Source: Pisaster brevispinus
Taxonomy: Eukaryota > Echinodermata > Asteroidea > Forcipulatida > Asteriidae
Assembly: GCA_023634235.1 (NCBI GenBank)
Contig: JAMKCF010000028.1
Span: 2,784,001 to 2,848,000 of the forward strand
Direction: 5' to 3'
DNA length: 64,000 bases
Shown: positions 41,291 to 52,274 of the stretch, piece by piece
Numbering within the stretch: the first letter of the stretch is position 1
Layout: each line of letters starts with the position of its first letter
Notes under the pieces: generated by a model
What the model saw: the letters and a program-made list of their open reading frames with translations, nothing else
The model's database searches: none
Told to the model about the DNA's origin: nothing
Made by a program: the position numbers and the translations under genes

Positions 41291-44200
41291 AAAATATCGA
41301 CATTACCGGCATGGTCAAAATTCCAAGATTTGGGCCAATTTTTTTTTGCAATTTTATGGTTTCAAATGATACAGAACGGACTCCTGAAGACAGTTTACTG
41401 GTGCAGACTGGAAAAATACTTCATGGAATGAGAAGTACCGGGAATTGTGTGAGTTAAGTTTTGGGTCCGAAAAACAAAAATATTGACAATACCGGCGATG
41501 GTCAAAATTTCAAGATTGTAAAAATAACTCATAGTTTGAGATGTATCAGGAATTTTGTGAGTTTAGTTATGGGTCCGAAAAACCAAAAAATCGACCATGC
41601 CAGCATGGTTCAAATTTCTAGATTTGGGTCGAAATTTTTTTGGCAATTTTATAGTTTCAAATGATACAGACGGACTCCTGAAGACAGTTTACTGGTGCAG
41701 ACTGGAAAAATACTTCATGGAATGAGATGTACCAGGAATTGTGTGAGTTAAGTTTTTATTGACAATACCGGCGATGGTCAAAATTTCAAGATTGTAAAAA
41801 TAATTCATAGTTTGAGATGTATCAGGAATTTTGTGAGTTTAGTTATGGGTCCGAAAAACCAAAAAATCAACCATGCCGGCATGGTTCAAATTTCTAGGTT
41901 TGGGTTGAAATTTCTTTGGCAATTTTATAGTTTCAAATGATACAGACGGACTCCTGAAGACAGGTTACTGGTGCGGACTGGAAAAATTAATCATAGAATG
42001 GGATGTATCGGGAATTTTGTGAGTTTAGTTATGGGTCCCAAAACCCTAAAAATCATCAAGATTTTTGGTCAAAAATCTTTTGGCAATTTTATGGTTTCAA
42101 ATGATAGAGCACGGACTCCAGAAGACAGTTTACTGGTACAGACTGGAAAAATGATGCATAGTTTGTCAGATAATGAAACATTTTTGAATTTAGTTGTGGG
42201 TCCGAAAAACCAAAAAATCAACCATGCCGGGCTGGTCAAAATTTCAAGATTTTGGGTCAACAATTTGTAATTTTATGGTTTCAAATGATACAGAATTGAC
42301 TCCTGAAGACAGTTTACTGGTGCAGACTGGAAAAATACTTCATGGAATGAGATGAACCAGGAATTTTGTGAGTTAAGTTTTGGGTCCGAAGAACAAAAAT
42401 ATTGACAATACCGGCGATGGTCAAAATTTCAAGATTGTAAAAATAATTCATAGTTTGAGATGTATCAGCAATTTTGTAAGTTTAGTTTTGCGTCCGAAAA
42501 ACAAAAAAATCGACCATGCCGGCATGGTCAAAATTTCAAGATTTTGGTTCAAAAAACTTTGGGCAATTTTATGGTTTCAAATGATACAGAACGGACTCCT
42601 GAAGACAGGTTACTGGTGCAGACTGGAAAAATAAATCATAGAATGGGATGTATCGAGAATTTTGTGAGTTTAGTTATGGGTCCGAAAAATCGACCATGCC
42701 TGCATGGTCAAAATTTCAAGATTTGGGTCAATTTTTATGATTTTAAACGATATAGAACAGACTTCTGAAGACAGTTTACTGGTTCAGACTGGAAAAATAA
42801 TTTATAGTATGAGATGTATCAGGAATTTTGAAAGTTTATAGTTATGGGTCCGAAAAACCAAAAAAAGTGACCATACCGGCATGGTCAAAGTTTCAAGATT
42901 TTGGGTCAAAAATCTTTTGGCAATTTTATAGTTTCAAATGATACAGACGGACTCCTGAAGACCGTTTACTGGTGCGGACTGGAAAAATTAATCATAGAAT
43001 GGGATGTATCGGGAATTTTGTGAGTTTAGTTATGGGTCCCAAAACCCTAAAAATCATCAAGATTTTTGGTCAAAAATCTTTTGGCAATTTTATGGTTTCA
43101 AATGATAGAGGACGGACTCCAGAAGACAGTTTACTGGTGCAGACTATAAAAATGATGCATAGTTTGTCAGATATTGAGAATTTTGTGAGTTTAGTTATGG
43201 GTCCGAAAAACCAAAAAACGGACCATGCCGGCATGGTCAAAATTTCAAGATTTGGGTTGACAATTTTTTGGCAATTTTATTTTTTCAAATGATTGATCAC
43301 GGACTCCTGAAGACAGTTTACTGGTGCAGACTGGAAAAATAACTCAAAGTATGAGATGTATCAGGAATTTTGTGAGTTTAGTTATCGGTCCGAAAAACCA
43401 AAAAATCTACCATGCCGGCATGGTCACAATTTCAAGATTTTGGGTCAAAATTCTTTTGGCAATTTTATGGTTTCAAATGATAGAGCACGGACTCCTAAAG
43501 ACAGTTTACTGGTGATGACTGGAAAAAAGATGCATAGTTTGTCAGATATTGAGAATTTTGTGAGTTTAGTTATGGGTCCGAAAAACCAAAAAATTGACCA
43601 TGCCGGCATGGTCAAATTTTCATGATTTGAGATCAAAATTCTTTGCGATTTTTATGGTTTCAAATGATAGAGCACGGACTCCAGAAGACAGTTTACTGGT
43701 GCAGACTATAAAAATGATGAATAGTTTGTCAGATATTGAGAATTTTGTGAGTTTAGTTATGGGTCCGAAAAACCAAAAAACCGACCATGCAGGCATGGTC
43801 AAAATTTCAATATTTGGGTTGACAATTTTTTGGCAATTTTATTGTTTCAAATGATTGATCACGGACTCCTGAAGACAGTTTACTGGTGCAGACTGGAAAA
43901 ATAACTCAAAGTATGAGATGTATCAGGAATTTTGTGAGTTTAGTTATGGGTCCGAAAAACCAAAAAATCGACCATGCCGGCATGGTCACAATTTCAAGAT
44001 TTTGGGTCAAAAATCTTTTGGCAATTTTATGGTTTCAAGTGATAGAGCACGGACTCCTGAAGACCGTTTACTGGTGCAATCTGGAAAAATGATGCATAGT
44101 TTGTCAGATAATGAGAATTTTGTGAGTTTAGTTATGGGTCCGAAAAACCAAAAAAATCGACCATGCCGGCATGGTCAATGTTTCAAGATTTTGGGTCAAA

Positions 44201-44760
44201 TTTTGTTTGGCAATTTTATGGTTTTAAATGATAAAGAACGGACTCCTGAAGACAAGTTACTGGTGCAGACTATTAAAATGATGCATAATTTTTCAGATAT
44301 TGAGAATTTTGTGAGTTTAGTTATGGATCCCAAAACCCCCAAAATCATCAAGATTTTTTGGTCAATTTTTTTTGCAATTTTATGGTTTCAAATGATAGAG
44401 CACAGACTCCTGAAGTCAGTTTACTGGTGCAGACTGGAAAAAATGCTTAGTTTGAGATATTTCAGGAATTTTGTTAGTATAGTTTTGGGTCCGATGAACC
44501 CAAAAATCAACCATACCGGCATGGTCAAAATTTCAAAATTTCGGTTTGAAATGTTTTTGGCCATTTTTTGATTCCAAATGATACAGAACAGATCCTGAAG
44601 ACAGTTATCTGGTGCATACTGGAAAAACAATGCATATTTTGAGATATATCAGAATTTTGTAAGTTTAGTTTTGGGTACGAAGAACCAACAAAATAAACCA
44701 TGCCAGCATGGTCAAAATTTCAAGATTTGGTTCCCAAATTTTTGAAATTTTTGTGTTCAT
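41290..44760 (+). repeat. 187-bp satellite, about 17 monomers
   Basis: The anchor TTCAAATGAT occurs at 41361, 41656, 41932, 42096, 42280, 42576, 42742, 42932, 43097, 43284, 43472, 43659, 43846, 44034, 44223, 44387 and 44573. Spacings cluster at about 187, 165 and 295 bp. The 165-bp form lacks the palindromic core. The 295-bp form carries an extra partial unit. Most monomers contain the perfect 18-bp palindrome GACCATGCCGGCATGGTC. 41971-42110 and 42972-43110 are nearly identical, which suggests a higher-order unit of about 1.0 kb. Open frames such as FVSLVMGPKNQKIDHAGM are a by-product. Confidence 0.95.
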
Positions 44761-45580
44761 AAGTCTTGGTCTTATTTTTTGAAACTTCTTTACCACAGAA
44801 TTCTGTGCATCTGGTGCTCAATGAAATGTATGGTTTTAATGGGTTGTAAAAGCAGATTACCCATTTTGCAGTCCCATGAATTTTTGACAATAACCCCTGA
44901 AAAATGGAATTTATGAGCATGGAATGCTCCGGTGGATATTAACTTGAGAGCGCTCCGACATTTTTCCGGGTCAAATAAACCTTCCACCATATGCCAGATG
45001 GGAAAAATTTGGCCAACATACATGTCATACAACTTGAATTGGTTAATAGACCCTGCAAGTCTGGCGTATATTCAAACATTTTTGGGACTGCTTTGGCCCA
45101 TCGTACATTGCCTTAATGCGTAAAAGAAACAAACTTTTGCACATTAAACAGGTCCCAAAGTTTGTATATGCGTGAGACTTGCACAGTCCATAGTAAATAT
45201 AGTTTTGATCTTGATGTGCCATAATAATCAACACTAACTTCAGGCACAAATTTCAGCATGTGAACATAATATTGTCACTAATTTTAGGTTTTCAGTTACA
45301 GTTTTGTGGAATATGACTTCATTTCAGAGTTATATAAAACAATACAAAAATGGTTCTTACATATTTAGTAAGCTTTCAGACTAAACAATGATGTTTTTAA
45401 TCCTTAACAATCCTGTATTAAATACTGTTAAAATGAATGATTGAATAACTAGTTCAGTCATTTTCATCTTGTATTTTTGAATGACAAGGATGTTTGTTTT
45501 TGTCACAATGCATATTACATTTTGCTTTTATTTTCACTTACCCGTGGACAAAATGAGTTAGTCCAAAGTACATCTTACCT
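44761..45580. other. Non-coding stretch after the satellite
   Basis: No repeat or exon recognised; AT-rich. Confidence 0.35.
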
Positions 45581-45589
45581 TTTGAACTA

Positions 45590-47070
45590 AATAGAGCAAC
45601 CTTATTTGTATATTTTCCCAACTAGTTCTGACTCCCAAGTGGAATGTGATCAGGCCATGGACTTCCAATGTACCTCTTTGTTTGCATGTGACTTTTGGTA
45701 AAACACATTCTTTTGTTGTACATTGTATATCTGCACTTACTTTGGTTCTATAGTGTAGTTCTTTGGATAGGTACTGTATAAAGTTTATAGGGGTTAACCT
45801 AGAATTACTAAGAGGATGGAAGTAACAATAAAGTAGCAGTTCTATCTGGGCTGCAGAACCTAGTTTGTAATTGTCTCCTTATTGTAGCATAATTAGTGTA
45901 GAAGGAAACAGTCCAATATTGAGTTACATTATATAAGAGGGGTGCGGTTCAGTACAAAGAATGAGTGAAAACCAGCGAGGGAGTTACAGTATGTAGATGA
46001 AATGTGAGTTTCAGTGTGAACCAAAATCTAAGAGTGAGAGGTTGTGAGAGGGACTGCTAGCCACTGACCATCCGACAGTAGATTTGTGTGTCAGTTGACA
46101 CAGATTACAGATGTCAAAGCCTTTGCCCAGTAGATACTGCAACTGGGGCAAATCAAAATCTGCATGCGGCATACTGGCCGTATAGTACACATGTATGGAG
46201 GCAGCACGACCCAACCAGCACAACTTTATAGTGACGGACGTCGCATTGGAAATCCGTAAGTTCTGACCCTATACTCTTAATTTTTGTAAGGGAACCTGCA
46301 TTGATTAATTTGTGAACTAAATTTGCGTAAGCTCAAAGAGATGCGGAATTGCAGAATTGCTGAATTGCTGAATTGCTGAATTGCTACAGATAAAATTGTA
46401 TGTTGAATCAATACCAAAGAAATGTGGAAGTGCATTGAAAGATGTATTATTCAAAGTAATTATCTTTTGCTGTGCAACCAAATCATGTATTTCCAATGTT
46501 TCGATAGTTTGGGTTGGTTACTTTAACTTATAGATGGCCGTTGATAACGGGAGAGTTTGACGGAAGAGAGGACAGATACCTACCGAGAGACGGGCTAAAG
46601 ACTGTTAAACGGACTGGAGAGCCGTCATTGCCAGACTGAGTGTGCTAGGCAGAGAAAGAGCAGGCTCCAAGACAGAGAGCACAACTCGTAGTCTACTCCC
46701 CAAACCAATTACAGTTATCGGCAGAGTATCATTTTTTTAAATGAACAATTAAGTTTATGTATGAATGTTGCGAGGTGCCAGCCAGTACAAACACGAACGT
46801 TAAAAACCGAGAGTAGTTTTATGTACTGTATGGGTTGCAGAGACAACCTTATTAAGTTGCGTGGAAAGCTCCAAGTAACCGCGGCTCAGTTCATGTAACT
46901 ACTAGAGCCAAGCAACTGTGAGAAAGTAGAAATAAGAAACGAGGGTGAATTAACTTTTGCTGAAGTTTCTTTTGAGCTGTTATTTTAAGTCATAGTTTAT
47001 GTGTAAATATTTGTAATCATTGAATAAATTTGTAAATTCATGTTTAAGAAGAAAAGGACAGGATTCTGGC
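45590..47070 (+). other. Possible solo-LTR-like or 5' untranslated region
   Basis: Contains GTACTGTATAAAG (45772), a less AT-rich middle, and CATTGAATAAATTTGTAAATTC near 47015-47040 as a possible polyadenylation signal. Retroviral-type LTRs have this layout, but no TG..CA border, TSD or primer-binding site was identified. It may equally be the promoter and leader of the gene at 47173. Confidence 0.3.
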
Positions 47071-47172
47071 ATTGGAACTTATTTTCTATCTGTTTATTTT
47101 GACCCGGTACTGACAGTTTTATCATTTTGTGCAGGTTCACCACTTTGTTCTGAACGAAGGCATAGAACTATC

Positions 47173-48279
47173 ATGACTTCTCCTCAACCATACGGCCAGG
47201 CCATGCCAATGCAGCAGGGTGAGCTCAAACCATTGAGTTGCTGAAGAATTCCAAACCTAGGCCTGTGATTTCTCAGGCTTTTTCCTGGTTTCAGGATTTT
47301 CCATTGACCTCCCTTGGGCTTCAGAGTTTCTTGAAAGAGGCAAACTTGCAAACATTTTGTTTAATCACAGGATGTGGCAAATATTGTACACATGGTCATT
47401 TTATATGATGGCCACACACAGGCTCAAACCTTTGACCTCCATGAGTGTGTGCTCATCTTGTGTTGATGAACATGACCATATGTACACAGTGTAAGCTACA
47501 TCCTGTGATTAGTGTCGCAGCAAAAAGTCACAAAGTCAAACCAGAACTGATAAGAATAAAGTCATTAGTGTAGTTAGCTCCGCCTTGAACAAAAGGATCA
47601 AGGCGCAATAACGAATAGTCATTCACATTGTACTGTATGTACAAGCTCATATACCCACAAACAGTTTATGTATACAGTACGTAAGCACATGTCTGTAACA
47701 GTGTATCCGAGCAGCAAGCATGGGGTGTGCTGTGTGCGGGGCAAAATGCGACTTTAATCATTCCATGCAGCTGACATGCCTTGATCAAGGCTACAGTTCA
47801 TCAAGCCTTCCTTAAGCATTCCTGAAACCATCTCAACTCCTTAGGCATATTCAGCACTGGCAACCAAATTGGTGTTCAGCCTGCAAGTCAAGCAATAAAC
47901 CACAAATGAAACTGACTGGTTAAGTTTTCAATAGTTTTTGGGTTGAACAAAGAAAACTTGACTAGAGCCGGACTTGAACCTGAGACCTCCGCATTAACAG
48001 TCTTGCACTAAAGAGCAAGAGGAATCCGCCCCTTTATTGAATACTCAAATGACAGACAAGTCGTAACATCTTTTTCCCTCTTCAGCCTACATTCAGCAGC
48101 CTGGACATCCCCAACAGATGCAGGGCTATGCCATTTCACCGCCGCAGGCCTACCATGCTCCACCCTCCAACATGGCGCCCCAGCTTGCCTTATGTGGGAA
48201 CCAATACCCCGCAGTTCCGCCTCCGTACTACCAGTTAGAGGAAAAGCCGGGAACCACCTTGCCTGAACCTCAGGCATAA
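47173..48279 (+). CDS. 79-residue Pro/Gln/Tyr-rich protein, two exons, intact
   Basis: Exon 1 codes from ATG 47173 to 47218 (MTSPQPYGQAMPMQQ plus one base). Exon 2 is 48086-48279, ending in TAA at 48277. Splice signals are good (GG-GTGAGC; CTCTTCAG-CC) and the split codon gives Ala. Exon 2 reads YIQQPGHPQQMQGYAISPPQ, later PAVPPPYYQLEEKPG, ending LPEPQA. Composition is low-complexity (Pro, Gln, Tyr) with a PPPY motif, the short sequence bound by WW domains. There is no signal peptide, membrane segment or folded domain. An acceptor (TTGTGCAG, 47133) 40 bp before the ATG suggests a non-coding first exon. Unlike neighbouring CTR9 and DDX54 remains it has no lesion. Similar Pro/Tyr-rich N-termini occur in LITAF-like and scramblase proteins, but their later domains are absent. 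Family unknown. Confidence 0.6.
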
Positions 48280-48686
48280 AGATGGACTGTCAAGAGATAG
48301 CCATGGGGGGGCAGCAGACTGACAACAGGTAGCATGAGTAACCTTGCAACTCAAAAATTCATATCAAGCAAAACGAGTGACGTATTCACAATTTTTAAAA
48401 CTAATTAACAAGATTATGCAGGGGTGTGGGGCAGACATGAAGAAAAAATGTTAAGAACATACCTCCCAAGAAGTAGTTCAGCTTAGAAGAAAAGGTTTCC
48501 AATGTAAATGGTATGGAATTTAAACCTGTTTGAGTACTCAGTATGAACAAGTATTAAATCTAGTGGCTTGTTATTTTGACCAAATCAGAATCCTTTCACC
48601 CAACACTTACAAAAAGTATACAGAAAAACACGTATGGTTTTTAATCGTTTTTTAAAAAGGTTTTTAACAAACTTTAAATAGAGTAA

Positions 48687-48820
48687 GATATTGACTAATA
48701 GGGAGACCGCCAACATAGGGCTGGATAGCTCAGTTGGTAGAGCGCCGGTACGTTAATCCGGAGGTCGTTGGTTCAAGTCCCGCTCCAGTCAATTTTTCTT
48801 TGTTCAAACCCAAATTATTT
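48687..48820 (+). mobile_element. tRNA-derived SINE, partial
   Basis: GATATTGACTAATAGGGAGA lead, then CTGGATAGCTCAGTTGGTAG (A box) and GGTCGTTGGTTCAAGTCCCG (B box), tail AATTTTTCTTTGTTCAAACC. The anticodon stem is imperfect, so this is not a functional tRNA. Confidence 0.8.
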
Positions 48821-49013
48821 AAATAGAGTAATGAGTGTAATTTTGTGTGTGGACTTTTCAAAACAGAGGATCGGGGGTGGGGAAAATGTTTGTGTTTGGA
48901 TTGTTTTTGACCTGAAATGTAAGTTAAACCACGTCACACCATAACAAATTAAAGTGTTGTTGCTGTCCTGTTGGACAGGTTGTTAAAAACTAACCTTGCC
49001 TAGGTCAGCTTGT

Positions 49014-49310
49014 GTAAACTAACTAGGGACGATCACACACACATATGGTTTAACACCACTAAACCATGTAACGTTGGATGGTTTCAGTTTACCCTCGAGA
49101 GTAAACTAACTAGGGATGATCACACATGGTTTAACACCACTAAACCATGTCGAGTGGGCCGGTTTCAGTTTACCAACGAGGTAAACTAACTAGGGACGAC
49201 CAAACATGGTTTAACACCACTAAACCATGTCGAGTGGGCCGGTTTCAGTTTACCAACGACAGTAAACTAACTAGGGATGACCACACTTGGTTTAACACCA
49301 CTAAACCAAT
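49014..49310 (+). repeat. 80-87-bp tandem repeat, four copies
   Basis: GTAAACTAACTAGGGA(C/T)GA starts at 49014, 49101, 49181 and 49262. Each copy contains GGTTTAACACCACTAAACC, a 7-bp-stem hairpin, and GGTTTCAGTTTACC. Confidence 0.9.
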
Positions 49311-49401
49311 TCACCTGATGTCATTATCACAATCATCTTGGTTGCTCCATTCTGGGTGTCAATGTCCTTGTGTTCTACAGTGTATAGTGTAGTGCCAATT
49401 C

Positions 49402-49577
49402 CAGGGCCAAATTTAATAAAGCTGCTTGATTTTCTGCTAAGCAAAAAGAAGCAGGATACCAGTCATAAATGGTACATGTGGAATGCTATTTTGGCTGGTC
49501 ACCTTATTCTTGAAAGCATGATGTTATTGTTCTTAGCTACTTTTTGCACTTAAGCAGCTCTATGAAATTTGGCCCAG
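49402..49577. mobile_element. GGCCCAATTTCAT-family MITE
   Basis: CAGGGCCAAATTTAATAAAG and CTCTATGAAATTTGGCCCAG ends. Inserted within the repeat of 39800-39990. Confidence 0.8.
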
Positions 49578-49721
49578 GCGACGGCGTTTACATGCTTACC
49601 TTAAATTTTTACTTCCATTTTGACTCCCAAAATGTGAGCATGGCCAACAGTAACCATGAGTGACATTGGTGTAAGGGGTCAATTCATGGGTTAATATGAT
49701 TCGACCATTCCATTAACAACA

Positions 49722-49840
49722 GGACCCAATTTCGTAACTCTGCTTACCACAGAACTGTTTGCTTGTTAACAAATGGCCCATCTTTAAGCACTGTAAGCAT
49801 GGATTTCTGTAGAAAGAGGCACCGTGAAATTGGGCACTTG
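49722..49840. mobile_element. GGCCCAATTTCGT-type short MITE
   Basis: GGACCCAATTTCGTAACTCT mirrored by GAGGCACCGTGAAATTGGGC. Interior CTGCTTAC / GTAAGC. Confidence 0.6.
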
Positions 49841-50069
49841 GCAAGTGGTAAATGCCCAGTTATGAAAGAAGTATTCAGTTACAATTGAAGGGTGATTACC
49901 TCCATGCCCTGGTTTTTGCCTCGGTGGATCTTGAAATGTTCTTGAACAAATTGTTCATTTCTCTCATAGAGGTGCCCTTTTTGACAGAGGAAGAACTGTG
50001 TTGCCCTCAAGAACAAAGTAGCAGGCTTGTGTGTGTGTGTGGGTAGGTATTCACAATCAAACCAGGAAC

Positions 50070-50463
50070 CAGGGCTTGAGTTTGAGAAGAAAATCCTAAA
50101 CACTGCGGGGCTTGTACCTCAAAACTTTTACTGGACTAGAAATTTGTTTACAAGACCAGAACAAAAACGAGACAAAAAGTTATTTTCACAGTTTAAACTG
50201 TTTTATTTGTACAGACACTGAGAGAAAATTTATCTCATTTGTCTTTTTATCTAGGTAAGTAATTTTCAATACTCAACAGCAGTGAAACATATTTATCAGC
50301 CTCAAAGTCAACATTTGAACATTACTTTTAAAAAAAGAAGACAATCCACTGTGTAGTATCAATAATTATTCAATTGAAAAACACAAGTCTTTAATTTACT
50401 GTCCCACAAAGCTAAAATCACTGGCCTGGGGCCTGCGTTCTAGTGTTAATTTTGAGCCCTGGG
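50070..50463 (+). mobile_element. CAGGGCTTGAGTTTG-family TIR element
   Basis: Starts CAGGGCTTGAGTTTGAGAAG and ends GTTAATTTTGAGCCCTGGGG. Interior CTTTTACTGGACTAGAA and ATCACTGGCCTGGGGCCTGC as in 21624-21968. Confidence 0.8.
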
Positions 50464-50590
50464 GACCTATAACAAAAGAGGACAATTGGGTTCCTGCTTG
50501 GGGTTAAGATCCCCAGTTGGAAAGTGTGTATAAAACTAAAGAGGGACAACAGGAGGTTGCCGGTTGCAGGTGTTTACACACTTGCGTGTC

Positions 50591-50748
50591 GGGGGGGGGG
50601 GGGGGGGGGTGGGGAGAGGGGGTTGTCTACCCATCATTGGAACCGAAAACATTAACAACTATTGACTACTTTTTTTGCAGTATTCAGTGCTGTAGGCGAG
50701 TCCATGTTGCCCGAGTCCGAGGCACAGTGCCCCCCCCCCCCCCCCCCC
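50591..50748. repeat. G19 and C19 homopolymer pair
   Basis: G run at 50591-50609 and C run at 50730-50748, 120 bp apart, able to pair as inverted repeats. Homopolymer lengths are often unreliable in assemblies. Confidence 0.85.
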
Positions 50749-51067
50749 GAGGGGGAGCCCTCCAGCACTAGTCATATTGATTGACAAACACCTTTGTATA
50801 CAACTTGTGTAATATATTCTTAAGAACTGTTTTGTGACTACAATTGTCCAAAAAGTATGAAGTTTAAACTTTACCGAGGAGTTTGAGCTCATGTTCACCA
50901 GTACTTTTTCAGTTGCTTTTAGCAAGACACAATTTCTTTTGTAGCCATTTGACAACATTTTGACAAATCAACAGTGTAATTTTAATTGGTTATAATATGT
51001 CAGACTATATATAAATATATTCAGTTGTTATAGCATATAAACTGTTAGGGTGACACATCAAGGCCTG

Positions 51068-51212
51068 GAGCAGGTTTCACAATAAGCTAAGATTGATCTT
51101 AACTGTGTATCAATCTCAGTTGCCAAGCAAAGTGTCGTAAAACAAATCACTTTACTGTAATTCTAGTCAAAACATCTTAAGATGAATCTAAGTACTTTGT
51201 GAAATCATAGAG
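51068..51212. mobile_element. Small MITE with TTTCACAA ends
   Basis: GGTTTCACAATAAGCTAAG...CTTAAGATGAATCTAAGTAC then TTTGTGAAATC: imperfect inverted ends of about 30 bp. Confidence 0.55.
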
Positions 51213-51739
51213 AAAGGACCAAAAAATGAAGCTCTGGAATTCTACCTTGAAATGAGCACGGCAATTTTCAGTTTGCAAAGGGCATTCCCAACAATATTAA
51301 AGTCTATTGGAAATTTTTAGGCATCAAGGCCAAGACCAGGGCAACACTGAAGGCCTCGCGCTTTGTGGCCTCTATGAAAAGCCCGGCTCATACTTTCTGT
51401 GAGTACGATTTCTCAAGAGTTGAGCTGTGCTCTTGCAAAACATTCGCAGCGAAAACAGAGTTGTGACGCAAACATTTGGAAGTATGAACCAGGCTTAATT
51501 CCTGGCATGCACATCTTCTTCCTGTAGTTCAACAAGAGTTTAAAGGTTATATTTGTTTAAAGGTTGTAGTTTAAAGGTTTATTATCCCAATGTTTGACTA
51601 TGATTCCATTTATACATGGTTTTGCTTTTTAGCTGTTGACACATTCCGACTTTATTAATTAAACACGGCACTGTAATAAAAGTTGTCCCGTTTCTTATGA
51701 TATTTGATTAATTTATATTCGTACCAAAGAGGCGTGTTC

Positions 51740-52022
51740 GTATGGCTGAACCAATTGAGTGTGGGTTCGATTGCGAGTGTCCTTGAGCTAGGCACTTCCT
51801 TGAGCTAGGCACTTGACACTATTGAGTCCTATGAAACATGCTAATATACCTTTTGCATTGGCGTCATACAGCCGCCATTTAGAGGTAAACCGATGACGAA
51901 ACAATGGAAATGCACAGTTTTGTATGCGTGGTGCTCAGGATTGACCGATGAACAACCTCCATTTGACCTCTAGGCGAGGGCGCCCATCTCAAATGACGTC
52001 ATGTGCATCAGGTCTATTACAC
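51740..52022 (+). repeat. Repeat shared with 57800-57972
   Basis: GCCGCCATTTAGAGGTAAACC, GATGACGAAACAATGGAAA, TTGACCTCTAGGCGAGGGC, GACGTCATGTGCATCAGG, and GTCTATTAC. The preceding GGTTCGATTGCGAGTGTCC and TTGAGCTAGGCACTT resemble a common tRNA-SINE body (compare 58600-58690). Confidence 0.65.
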
Positions 52023-52274
52023 TTACTCGTGCGAACAGACAGTTGTTGGTAGGACTTTGTCAGTTGTGGGGGATTGTTGCCCCCCCCCCCTGGCTACCCC
52101 GCTGTACTCTAATTCCGACAGACCTTAACCCTAACCCTTATGTATAAGAGGGGGGTTATCGCGGGAAGATTTTTTAATGACTACTTTTCAAGTGAAAATG
52201 GTGTATTTTTTATAGTAAATTTGCTTGCAGGTCTTTTTTATGCACTAGTTTAATTAGTTTGGCTGAGCTAATTA

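Noticed and set aside
41461..44571. Open frames of 60-217 codons with FVSLVMGPKNQKIDHAGM
   Set aside because: They follow the 187-bp satellite monomer and recur in shifted frames as monomer length varies; no conserved start or stop.
45590..47070. A full LTR retrotransposon
   Set aside because: No gag, pol or second LTR could be found; at most a solo-LTR-like segment.
48720..48792. A tRNA gene
   Set aside because: A and B boxes are present but the anticodon stem mispairs and the same module recurs inside a SINE family.
52127..52142. Telomere-like CCCTAACCC
   Set aside because: Fewer than three units; expected by chance or an old interstitial scrap.
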